Shown here piece by piece: positions 35,001 to 47,000 of a stretch of DNA of 64,000 nt. Each line of letters begins with the position of its first letter. Positions within the stretch are counted from its first letter, which is position 1. The translations under genes were made by a program, and so were the position numbers. Below the pieces are notes generated by a model that made no database searches, was not told where the DNA came from, and saw only the letters and a program-made list of their open reading frames with translations. The stretch comes from Amblyomma americanum (lineage: Eukaryota; Arthropoda; Arachnida; Ixodida; Ixodidae). The DNA is taken from positions 111,696,723 through 111,760,722 of the forward strand of contig NC_135498.1 in NCBI RefSeq assembly GCF_052857255.1. Direction: 5' to 3'.

Positions 35001-38000
35001 CTGTGATTGCTTTGATTTGGGCTCTTGAAGAGAAGTTTGTTTAAAAAGCACTTTCGACCACCGCTTACTTTCCCTGTGCTCAATACTCTTGGCCCCATGC
35101 CTACACAGTGCTGGTAAGTCACTTGACGATAGCAGGAAAAAAGGCATATTACAAGGGCAATTTTGAAGCTGCTTTTCTTACTTTGAATGGTCAAGAACGT
35201 TTCGTAAGCGCTCCTTCAGGGGCAGCACATGAACACTGCTGTGATGTAGTATAAGATAATGAGAGGAACACTAGGCGTGAAAATGTTCTCGTTGTATGTT
35301 TTTGCAAAAGATTAGAAAAATGAACAAGGAATAACATTATTGCGATATTTTACGCAGAAACGGCATAATAAAAGTCTGACCATGATACAAGCGCTGAGCA
35401 AACAAGGATTTTTTGAGCATATGACTACGCAGTACGAAGGAAGGAAGCTTTGTGTAGCAAGGACTTGAGATTAAGCTTGATGTGCAGATCATAGATTTAA
35501 TTAGGAGGCTATTAGTAGTGTCAAGTATGTATTAAAAGTCGACGTAGCACCCAGAGGTTTCGAAGCCAATGCTAAAATTAACCGCGGTGAAGGCTTAATA
35601 ATGACGAGGTGTAAGCTAGAAAGGTTGCATTACAACTCGCTTTTATTCAGCAATAGCCAGCGCGCTAAACATCTTAGGTATCGCTTATATCTTACACAAC
35701 ATGACGAAATTATGAATTTAGAAGCAAGATTTAGAAACGACCGAAGAGGCTTCCTAGCGAACGCTGAAATTTGGTGCTTTGACTGTGAAAGAATGAATCT
35801 TTAGAAAAGCTAGTAAGACAACATAGCAACTCACTTTCCTTTTCAGCCGCTCTAGTCAGATACGACTCAAGAACGAAGTGGCAAATTCCCCTCGAAGAGG
35901 CCTTTCAGCCAACAGCCCCGATTGGTTCTTATATCGTCGCGGTTAATCCCCTTGGCACCTGGCAGCATGACTTTGTAGGGTGTAGGCAGATCCTACTGGA
36001 TTAACCACGGATTAAAGAATTAAACACCACCACATAGCAATCTGTCGACGCCAATGGCTAGACGGTCTCTTTTGAGGGGAATTTGCTACTTAGTTTTTGG
36101 TTAGTATCCGACTACAGTGTGCTAAACTGATTTGACATGATCCATTTCTAATAGCAACATAAAAATATTCAGAATAGCGTTTACATACTGGTGCATTTAG
36201 TTCTTTGAGATAAAAAATTCCCACAACTTAGATTAAAAGAACTAGATAAATAATAATTGGTTTTTGGGGGAAGGAAATGGCGCAGTATCTGTCTCATATA
36301 TCGTTGGACACCTGAACCGCGCCGTAAGGGAAGGGATAAAGGAGGGAGTGAAAGAAGAAAGGAAGAGAGAGGTGCCGTAGTGGAGGGCTCCGGAATAATT
36401 TCGACCACCTGGGGATCTTTAACGTGCACTGACATCGCACAGCACACGGGCGCCTTAGCGTTTTTCCTCCATAAAAACGCCGCCGCCGCGGTCGGGTTCG
36501 AACCCGGGAACTCCGGATCAGTAGTCGAGCGCCCTAACCACTGAGCCACTGCGGCGTGCAAAGAACTAGATAAAAAACAATTTTAGTCGTAGCACGGAAA
36601 CAAGCTTGTAGGGCCCGCACCCTTTCGCTTCTGCTGAGCATAGATAGCCACATGCTATTCTTAGTAGAAGGGCTAGGTGGCCTTGTCACCAACGCGCGAA
36701 AACGCCTATGACATTTTCTAGATCCCATTGTCCTCGGTCGACAGCTGATCCATCAATGATGCCAATCTCAAAGGAGGACGTAAAATGTGTTTACCCCTGT
36801 CATAGCGAAGTTTCTTTCGTTTTTTTTGCCCATTCTAACATATAACAAAAAGTGGCTGTCCAGTTTGGAAAGTGTTTACAACATAGTAATGGCCGTTGGT
36901 GAGGTATGCGTCCGATTCATGACAAGTGCAAGGAGTTAGAGTTCCATAAACGAACGTAGCGGTGTTCGTAGTATCTATAATTTGGTGGGGTTTTAAACTA
37001 GACTAAGACATAATAATAATAATAATTGGTTTCTGGGGGAAGGAAATGGCGCAGTTCTGTCTCATATATCTTTGGACACCTGAACCGCGCCGTAAGGGAA
37101 GGGATAAAGGAGGGAGTAAGACAGTGTCACTGAAATGCTCGCAGAGGGCAGCGTAATTCGCTGGACTTATCAGGATGATGTTCAGCTCTCTTGCGACACT
37201 ACTTGTAAATGAATGTTTGCGGCTCTTAAAAGACGTCATGAACTAGGATACTGTATGTTGGCAACCGTTTTCAGTTCTGCCGTCGAAAAAATCTTGTCTT
37301 CTTGTCTCCTTGCATACTACGAGCGGCAACCTCGATGCCTAAAGACATCCCTTCAACACACCCAATTCCACCCCCCAACACATCTAGATTCAATTTTCAA
37401 TTGCAGTGCCTAAGCCTTCGTTAGATCGCGTACTAGCGTCACCGCCATGGGTTCGCTTTCGCACTTATCGCGTAAAAAGCACTACCCTGGCGGCAAACGC
37501 GATGGCGTTCCCCGAGGCCAGCACCAGGCCCAGGCCCCAGGGCACGTGGGGCAGGACTGACTTCCAGTGGAGGGCGCGGTCCTTGCTGGTCATCTCCAGG
37601 GCCTGCACCGGCATGAAGGCGAGCAGGAGGAATACGAGCACCGTGGGGCTTGCGTCGGTCACGTCTCTGCAGAGATTGAAAACAGTAACGGCCATTAGGC
37701 CGCAGCGGTGGCTGAGTGGTTACGGCGCTTGGCTGCTGGCCCGAAAGACGCGGGTTCGATCCCAGCCGTGGCGGTCTCATTTCGATGGAGGCGAAACTCT
37801 AAGGCGGTCGTGTGCTGTGCGATGTTAAAGAACCCCAGGTTAAAAGTTAAAGAAGCACACGTTAAAGATGTTAAAGAAACGCACGTTACAGAACCCCAGG
37901 TGGTCAAAATTTCTGGAGCCCTCCACTACGGCGTCCCTCATAGCCTCAGTCGCATTTGGACGTTAAACCCTCGTAAACCAACCATAAAACAGCCATTTCA

Positions 38001-41000
38001 GGCGTCCGCCGTTGGTATCCTCATCAGGAACAGTCCTGACATGACGACCTGCCGAGGAAGGTGACGCAGTCCTCTTACCTCCCAAGACTAGGTATTTATG
38101 GTAAAGAGCGTGCTAGGAGGGAAACGGTTAGAGAATCGGGTCTCTTTGTGGGGTTTGTTCTCTTACTATACTTTGCTGTAAGTGCATTTTAGCATGCTTG
38201 AGGCTCCGCAAATGTAGCCTTGGATGTACTGTTCGGCCTCTGCGAACGAAAACAGTGTCCGCTATGCAGAAGTGTTGCGAGGTTCTCGCACTAAGTCAGA
38301 TACTTTATCACATTGGTGCGAGTTGTCTAAAGGTACGGCGCTTGCTAGTGCGTTTGCAGTCATAGCGGGTGAAAATGGAGCGAGAGAAGAAATTGAACAC
38401 GCCAGTAACGAGCCTGAACCTGAACACGCAGCGAAACAAGGATATTGCGCACTTTTCTTCGATAGATCCATCTCGCCACGATTGTTACCAGTGCCGCAGA
38501 GGATACCAATAATTGGAGTTCTTGGTGAATGTCGAAACGAAAATATGCTTCGATACACGTACTTCAAGAAGCGACGGTTGGTATACGACCCTTATAATGT
38601 TGCGTATGCTTATTTCGCGAATTTCTTATGGAAACATCTTTGTACACTTGTGCAACACCAACTGTGTCCGTAACAACGCCGACAGACAAAATTGTCCGTG
38701 ATAAACCATAGTCTGCCTATGCCCTGTCACCTGCCTCAATGTTGCGTCAAGCTGAAAATAAAAGCTGTGAGCCGGTGTGAACTACAAGCATACCCAGTGT
38801 GCTTAGTGATATAAGTCAGTGATACCACAGTGTGTGGGTCAACTGATGTTTAAGCTCCCTATTTCGCCCGCATAGAGCGTAAAGTCGGCTCCAGATAGTC
38901 TCGTAACTGGGGCATATTCTTCGCACTTGCGCGGAAAGAAAGGTGCGTGTTAGTTACTGGTTATATGCTACTCTGGAAGTGATGAATCTCTTCCGTAAGG
39001 CAGTGGGGAAGATTAGCGTGGCGCTTATGGTAACCGCACCATGGCGGCATATCGAATGGAGGGCACAAGCATCTTCCATAACATAAGTTAGAATGTTGAA
39101 TACAAACGCCTTTGCATCTTCCATAACATAAGTTAGAATGTTGAATACAAACACCTTTCAGAAAAAAATGGCATTATTCAGTAAATAGATAACCTCAAAG
39201 TAGAATCTAAGTCGCAGTATGAAGAAAAAGAGTGCATGGGTTTGCCGCTCAAGGAAACCGACACTACAACCTGCGAGTAAAATAGCCGAGCCAAAAAATA
39301 AAAAGGTTAGAGGAAAAGATGCGAAGAACACATGCGCGCTGGTAGGAACCGTGTGCACCGAAGTGACGACGAAAACAGTGTGGAAGCCAGCGAGCTTCCA
39401 TAAGGTCGACTGCGTTCTTTTTGTTCTTAGAAACATGCGCAAAAGCATTAGGTTAATGCCTAAACTACGCTTCTTTCCTCTAAAATAAAAGATAGTGAAT
39501 AATTAATATTATTTTTGATGACACTTCAAACACAGCCATTTCTCTCAACATGCAAGAATGCTTTCCTGGAAAACTGGCCGCTTGCTTCGTTGTGGCTTCT
39601 AGAGGCGTCTGGATTTGTTCTCAAACAGAACTTCAGGGGAGAGTACAAGTTGACTGAAGCCATCAAAAGACGCTGATTTGCGTGATAAGACGCCTGCATG
39701 GAGTGCTATCTTCCGTCGTTGTTGGCCGGAAAATGATCTGTCTACTATCCGGAGCGGATGTTAACGCACCCTTCCACGCTGAGGAAGGACGTCCATCCAG
39801 GAAAGAACGTGGGCTCCCGGGTGAAGAGGACAAGTACGAAGATCGCGAAGAAGAACATCATGATGGCTTCCCAGGGCCTGGTTTAGGAAGGCAAATAAAG
39901 GAAGTTATACGAAGAGCCACATTTTTTGTTGGTAGGCATCCAAGGTTCTTTTTGTTTTCCGTCAATTGAGTGAGTTGTGCTCTAGGTACCAGTGCCACTG
40001 AATCATAGAATCCTTACTCTGAACCGATTTTAAGCCCTGGTTTTAGGAGGCTCGGTATGTACTGGAAGACTAAATTTTTTGCCGATAACCGATCGCATAA
40101 AAAGTTTTAAGAAATCCTGCGCCTTCAAGTGTTTAGTCCAGGTGCCCACGACATATACCTTATGCTGTGAGTCTGAATGCTCATCTCATTTCTCCAGCCA
40201 GCCTATACATGCAGTTCTGTGCAGCCAGTATTATTTGTTAATATTTTAAGGTAAATGTTGCCGAAAGATATAATTCGAAGTAGAGCAAAGAAAGGATGGT
40301 TCGGCACATGGGTGATCCAAAACTTTACTCTTGTGGCAAATAGGCCTTTTTTATTCTACATATTTTTTATTCTCCCGTAGACCACTCGGGACAAAAATAT
40401 GCTGGAGCTCATGTGTCGTCCCAGTATGCGTCAGTTGAGCGTTTCGGTGGTTTTAGGGACACCTGCTGTCATTTACTGTGCAAATTTTCTAGCTCTTTAA
40501 TAGTCGCGCAGACTTCCTCTTTTGTCAGAGTTTTTTTAATGCGAAAGCATTATATGGCTTGTAAGCGCAAGAAATTGGGCAAGTTGGTTTTCTATTGAAG
40601 TGAATTTAGCGCAAAAACGGGACACGAGAAGGAAGAGCAGACCCGCCGCGGTGGCTCAGTGGTTATGGCGCTCGGCTAATAATAATTGTTTTTTCATTTA
40701 CTTATTTGTTTACAGAATACCTGCATCGCCTCGAAGGCATTATGGCAGGGGGGACAGATACAAACAACGTGTTCTTTTCGCAGAAAAAGCAGCAAGAACA
40801 TTAAGTGAACTTGAAATCAAAGTAAAACAAAACAATCAGTGAACACTATTAAAGGTAACAGAAAGGTAAGTCAGCAGTAGATTCTCAGGAATACAGACGA
40901 AAATAAAAATCGCGATCATCAAACACTGAAACACACTCTTCCTGCAACAAGTTCCAGTCCTTTACAGTTTATGGAAAGAATGATTTAGAAAAAACTGTTT

Positions 41001-44000
41001 GTATTAGAATTGTATTCGCGCACTTTCTTGGAGTGGTCGTGCCGAGTCGAGACGTAAGTTGGCTCCAAAAGGTATTTACGGCTGTCAATTCCTGTTTGAT
41101 TATAAAAGATGCGGTGGAAGAATTTAAGTCGTAAATTTCTTCTTCTGATGTTTAACGGTTCCCAGCACAGCAATGATCTAATCTCAGTGATATACTTTGG
41201 AAGGGGTTATAATTATTGGATACGAAGCATGCAGCCTGATTTTGGGAAAGGAAATGGCGCAGTATCTATCTCATTTATCGTTAGATACCTGAACCACACC
41301 GTAAGGTAAGGGATAAAGGAGGGAGTGAAAGAAGAAAAGCGCTCGGCTACTGATCCGGAGTTCCCGCGTTCGCACCCGACCGCGGCGGCTGCGTGTTTAT
41401 GCAGGCGTAACGCTAAGGCGCCCGTGTACTTTGCGATGTCAGTGCACGTTAAAGATCTCCAGGTTGTCCAAAATATTCCGGAGCCCTCCACTATGGCACC
41501 TCTTTCTTCTTTCAGTCCTTCCTTTCTCCCTTCACTTACGGCGTGGTTCAGGTGTCCAACGATATATGAGACAGATACTGCGCCATTTTCTTTCCCGAAA
41601 ACCAATAATTATTATTAGAAGGAAGAGCAGACAACACTTGCGCAACTAACAACGGAAGCTTTATTGCAGACAAGGCAATAAATAAATAGAATGTGCTACC
41701 ATACACAAAACACACAGAAGAAAATATCAGCCAGCGGAGGTGATCGGTCGATAGTTGTTAGTAACGCTCGTGTTGTCTGGTGTTCCTTCCCGTGTCCCGC
41801 TTTCGCGCTAAATTCACTTTATTATGGGGCTCATCAATCAGAAAATCCGACGTTTTGTCCTCGAGAAATGGGCAAAAGCACCACAGCGGTGGCCTAGTCG
41901 TTTTAACAACCGCCTCGCACGTGGGGTTGCGGGGTTCGATCCTCAGTACCGCCGGGTACCCACCGCTGATAGAATGGGTTCAAGCTTTCCCCTGCCTGGT
42001 GATCGGATTCTTTAGGGTTGAAATGCTTGGGAAATGTGTATTTCACCCCACCTTGAGTAGAAGAAAAAACCTTGTGATAAGGCGCTGTTTGGTCGCATCT
42101 GATCTTGCGCCATAAAAATTCATCATCACTCATTTTGAAATTGACAAAACCCATGTGCCTGATGACGTCAACGGCAGTGCCTACACCATAAGGAAAAATT
42201 AAAAATAACATTTGCTTCCAAAGTGGGTGTCCAACTCGGGCAGGCGCGAACAGATCATCTTTGCTGGCCATTTCTTTAGGCCATCACCGCAGCACAACCA
42301 CCCGCGTGCATGCTTTCACATTCAGAGCACATAAAGAGTCTGAAGTGCTCTCTGTTGTGTACTCTGTTGGCATAAAACAATTTATTCCTTCAGTTTCAAC
42401 TCCACTGTACCGGGTGTCCAATTCCACGTGATAGCTGGGGCTTCGTTTCTCTTCAGCCAGTTACAAAGGAGAACCAAACTTATGGGACCGTAATAGCACC
42501 GTTCCATTGCCCAGGTCCTGCCTCCGCGTCACACGTGCTATTGCAGTGCCACTGTAGTTTCAGAGAGTGCGAATAATGGCTTGAACTTCAATCCATTTCG
42601 ATTTCATAAGCTCTTTTGGGCATAGAAGAGAACTCTGCACATATCCAAATAGATTTAAAAATTTTGGGCAGGATTTTAATATAGAGAACGCTCAAGGCAG
42701 ACGAAATGACTGCGATCTATTATCCAAAGGTTGTTACTGCGAAAATAGGCGTACCTAACACCTAAAGAACGTGACAAATGACATTTACCTACTCAGGTCA
42801 AAAATAGAAGTGTGCAAACAAACAGAGCTGGTTCCTACAAAGTTTGTTGACACAAGAATGCAGGATAGCGGTGCAGTACCGCACGAGGGATTCGTCGTTT
42901 TTCAAGGAACTCGCTTCAGAATTGAGAAGGAATTGAACTCATGCTTTATTCAGGGCAGGTGTGCTTGCATTACGATAATTACGTTGCAGCCCATGTTGTA
43001 GAAAATAAAAAAGATTTTTTTTCTTGAAGTACACAAACAGAAACAACGCACTTCGTGATATGCTCGCTTTTGGCTCAGCGGTAGAAAACAGAAAAACTTG
43101 TAGGCAAATTCTGCGAGCCACTAAAAGGTATTGCGCCGAAACCATCTATTGAAAAACCCTCAAGGGACCTAATTTTGTTCCACGATTGACGATTAGAGAG
43201 CGCAGCGCCTAGTTAACTGTGTAAGTTATCTGAGCTCGCATACATAATCATGTTGCCCTAGGCGCGGGTGCAGTGTTAAATACACGGTCATCAGAGCAGC
43301 TTTTCGTGACTGTACTTTTTGACTGAAAAAAAGCGAGGAAACAGACAGCAAAACACAGATATAAACATTAGTAGTAAGCAAATTTAACGCACTTGAACAG
43401 CGAACACCCCCAAAGTATGTGTAGTTTTGGTTTTTGTTTTTCTGTATGGAGAATAAAAAGTACACGTGCCATTCCATACATGATAGGCAGCTTGCTTCTG
43501 AGAAACCCTCTGAGCCTAAGCTAGCGTTTTAATTATGTACCTGCACGTGTCGTACTGATTGAGTCGTGCACTGTCCTATACCTTGCACCTGCACATGGAA
43601 TCTCAGTGCATGAAGGAAAGAAGAATGCAATAATTACAATGCTTCTTTTATCGAGCTCAGGCGTCAAACGATTAGTAATTAGTAATAGACGGCACTGCCG
43701 TTTCTACTGAGCACATTAGGAAAGCTTATCGAGCCTTAACGGGGACGGCCCCGTCGCTCTTTATACAAACTGCTACAGAATCTTAAGCCTAACGGCAAAA
43801 CGAAAGGCGCGAACTTAAAATCGAAGCACTTTTCTGCTAGCACCGTGCCATGTTTAGCACTAATTGCGCCGGAAGAACTTATCCTGCTGACACATAGAGG
43901 CGTTTAATGTGAAACGGGGACAATCAAAAGATAAAAAAAAGTCCTCAAGAGTGGGCTCCTACTTGTCCGAGAGTCCTAGGGCCTGGGTCTCACGGAGAGC

Positions 44001-47000
44001 TCTGTCCACTAGCCATGATTGGCCAGCTGGTTGAGTAGCTCGCAGGGCGGCCTTCAATGAGGCGGGGAATATGTTGGGTATGGGGGGGGGGGGGGGGTGC
44101 CAGAGGTTGGGCATTCCCACAGGTAGTGTATGAGGGTGGCCTTGACTGCGCTCCATTTTGAGCACAGTGGGAGGGTCAAGGTAGGGTGAAACCGACGACG
44201 GAGGAGGCACGGTGAGATGCAGCAGTTTGTCTACAGCTGATGTTAGACTGCTGGTGGAGTAATGTGCGGCGCTGGTAAAGGACGACTGTGGTTTGGGTCG
44301 CGCATATGTAGAAGAGCTGACTGAAGCTCGCGCGTTAGGTTTCGAGTTACATTTATCAGTCTGAAACGTCGCACTATTTTTTATTAATGCGCGTGTTTGG
44401 TGACTGTATGCGATGATAGACTATGAAGGATGCTGTTGGTGCCGCTGAGAAGCTGGACATGATCATTACCAAAATCAAGTTTTGAAGAATAAAATAAGAG
44501 AGTTGCTAATAAAGGTAGAAAGGCACATTTTAAACCTGCATGAGGGAAGAGGTTTTATTCCTACGGCCTGATTCATGTCGCGAAAGGTTCGGAAATTTTC
44601 TTGACCTCCAGTGCATTAGAGAGCGATAATTTAGACCTCGATTATTTTACACTTAATAACTCTTTAACGTGAGAAAAGTTATCCACCTTATGCATGGATG
44701 AATGCTTGAAGACATGTATCTTAACATAAAACAAAATATTTTAATTTCGTCTCACCAGATTTCATTGAATGAGCGTGAGCAAAATTCATGAAAATGAATA
44801 AAGTCATGTTTCATGCTGATGTTGTTTCACTAATAAAAACGAGCCAGCGTAGATAGCATGTTGTCTATTTCACATTTTTTTATTTCCCGTTCGTGACGCT
44901 TGCAAAATATCTTGTTTCACTAAGGTGGCCCGTGTAAAAAATGGGATCTTCGACGGCTCGAGAGGTGTGCACATGTTTTTGTGCGAAAGCATTTTTAAAA
45001 ATTATTTGGCATGTCTTTAATACACAAACGCCAGATTTACACTATGAAGCACACCGCAATGAATCACCCCTCTAGCACTAGTTCCAATAAGCAACAACGC
45101 TATATGGGCTTCTGGAAGCCAAACAGGATTTGTAATGTAGTAGAGTATTGATAAGAAGATTGGAATCTTGATCCACGTTGCAGCATTCCTCGTTACAACG
45201 ATGGTTAATTAATCCCGAAGAATTATTGGCGCCTGAAAAAAAATTTCGAGCGATCCCACGCAAAGATAAAGGCACACCCGCGACAAAAAAAAAGGGCAAA
45301 ACCCGGAACGGCTCATTTTACCTGCACTCAGCCGTATCTCTGTTGAGTACAGGATTTGTATCTGTTTGTTTTTTTTTTCGTTTCTCTTATCTGTTTTGGT
45401 GGATCTTAGCTACGACGGTACTGGCGCTGCGGAAAATTCGGCTATAACAATCAGGAACGAAGAAGCAAGATGCCGAATCGAGACGCTTTGAAACATTTCA
45501 TGCTGTTATTCGAAGGCGGAAACTCCCACAATGTATCATATTGAAAGAAAATGAACAAACAAAAAAAAGTGCGAAGGGAAATTTACTGACATCCAACAAT
45601 GCGGACCCGAAGAGCATGGCGTTCAGTGGATCGCCCAAAAAGTTCTTCGATCTGATTGAAAATGAAAACTTGGAACTCAGAAAGTTTTAATTACCATCAT
45701 CAAAATTCACTCGAAGGAAAGAAATTTCTTCATACCATTAAGACTTTCCAGTTAACTGCTCATATTGGTTAAAAGTAAAACTATGCCTAAGTGAGACATA
45801 AAGGCATACTTAGCAGCAAGAAACGACAGTAAACAAGTGTGCACGTTCTCTTTGGAACATATGTACTGGAAAAAAAATGCATAAAAGTTATATGAGATAG
45901 CAAAGCAGTTAATACCAATAAAGATTAAACGAAACATTTCGCTGTAGGATGCCCAAACTAGCAATAAAATTCCATGTGTCTCATGACTAATACAAGTCAT
46001 TAACTTAGAAGGCGCCGGAAATTCGGACTAAGGAACGGCACATTTGCATCGTAGACGACGGCACTTAGGGGTATGAAAATCGATCTAAACAGCGCCCGAA
46101 ATAAGCCTGCGATGCGCGCGAGGACACCCGTTAAGGGACGTTGTACAGGCGCATGACTGCGGGGTCCCACTCACGACATCCAGGACTCGTTCCTGTACTG
46201 CACTTTGAGGGTTGCCTTCAGCTCACGGCGCTGACGCATGGTGTCCGGGGAGTAGATGCGCCTGGGTGAGAACCGGAAATCGTGTATGGCATGAGAGACA
46301 ATGCTCATTCATTATCATAAACAGTCAGTGCTTTGCACTCCCAGATGTCATTACTTCACTCGGATGCTCGTTAGCTCATACACTGGCTGAATGACTCACT
46401 TGCCGATCGATCGATCGATCGACCGACTGACCGACCGACCTCGCTCGCTCGCTCGCTCGCTCGCTCACTCGCTCACTCACTCACTCACTCACTCACTCAC
46501 TCACTCACTCACTCACTCACTCACTCACTCACTCACTCACTCACTCACTCACTCACTCACTCACTCACTCACTCACTCACTCACTCACTCACTCACTCAC
46601 TCACTCACTCACTCACTCACTCACTCACTCACTCACTCACTCACTCACTCACTCACTCACTCACTCACTCACTCACTCAAAGTCTTCAAAGGTCTATCTA
46701 CTCAGCATTTTGTTACGGGGGCAGAGACCTCGTCAGGCAACCATGCCTTTAGTATGTGCCGCCTGCAGGATGATGTGATTTTCCTGCAAATAAAAACTGA
46801 CTGACTGACTGGATGACTGAGAACAGAAAACTAGCAATTTTTGTGTCCTTTCCGTCTCCTAACCCATTTCTTTTACATGGAAGCGATACATCTTTGACAG
46901 GCAAACAACGGAAAAAAAGCTGGCTCTCAGGTTAAACTTCGTTCTGTTCTTCCCTCCGAGTGGGCACTGACTGCTCACAGGTGGCGCAGGTAGACGAAGT

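Larger units (their letters stand above)
32154..37485 (-). other. SLC13 intron with LINE and SINE insertions
   Basis: This intron holds the CR1-like LINE at 32.75-34.1 kb, the full-length Ruka copy at 36.25-36.56 kb and a Ruka tail fragment at 37.01-37.11 kb. The segment 34.1-36.2 kb shows nothing recognisable. Confidence 0.65.
40598..41819. mobile_element. TIR element hosting nested SINE and LINE
   Basis: Left end AAGTGAATTTAGCGCAAAAA and the right end, reverse complement AAGTGAATTTAGCGCGAAAG, begin TIRs alignable for about 65 bp. The left arm is interrupted after AGAAGGAAGAGCAGAC at 40628-40643 and resumes after a second AGAAGGAAGAGCAGAC at 41618-41633. Without the insertion the host is about 230 bp and non-autonomous. 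Confidence 0.8.
39878..46174 (-). other. SLC13 intron with nested transposons
   Basis: It contains the nested TIR/SINE/LINE insertion at 40.6-41.8 kb, a tRNA-type SINE at 41.88-42.13 kb and an I/R1-like LINE end at 43.95-44.38 kb. The segments 39.9-40.6, 42.15-43.9 and 44.4-46.1 kb hold no recognisable gene. Confidence 0.65.

Noticed and set aside
46391..46804. 137-codon ORF with a long LTHS repeat
   Set aside because: It is the translation of a CTCA microsatellite inside an intron, not a repeat protein.
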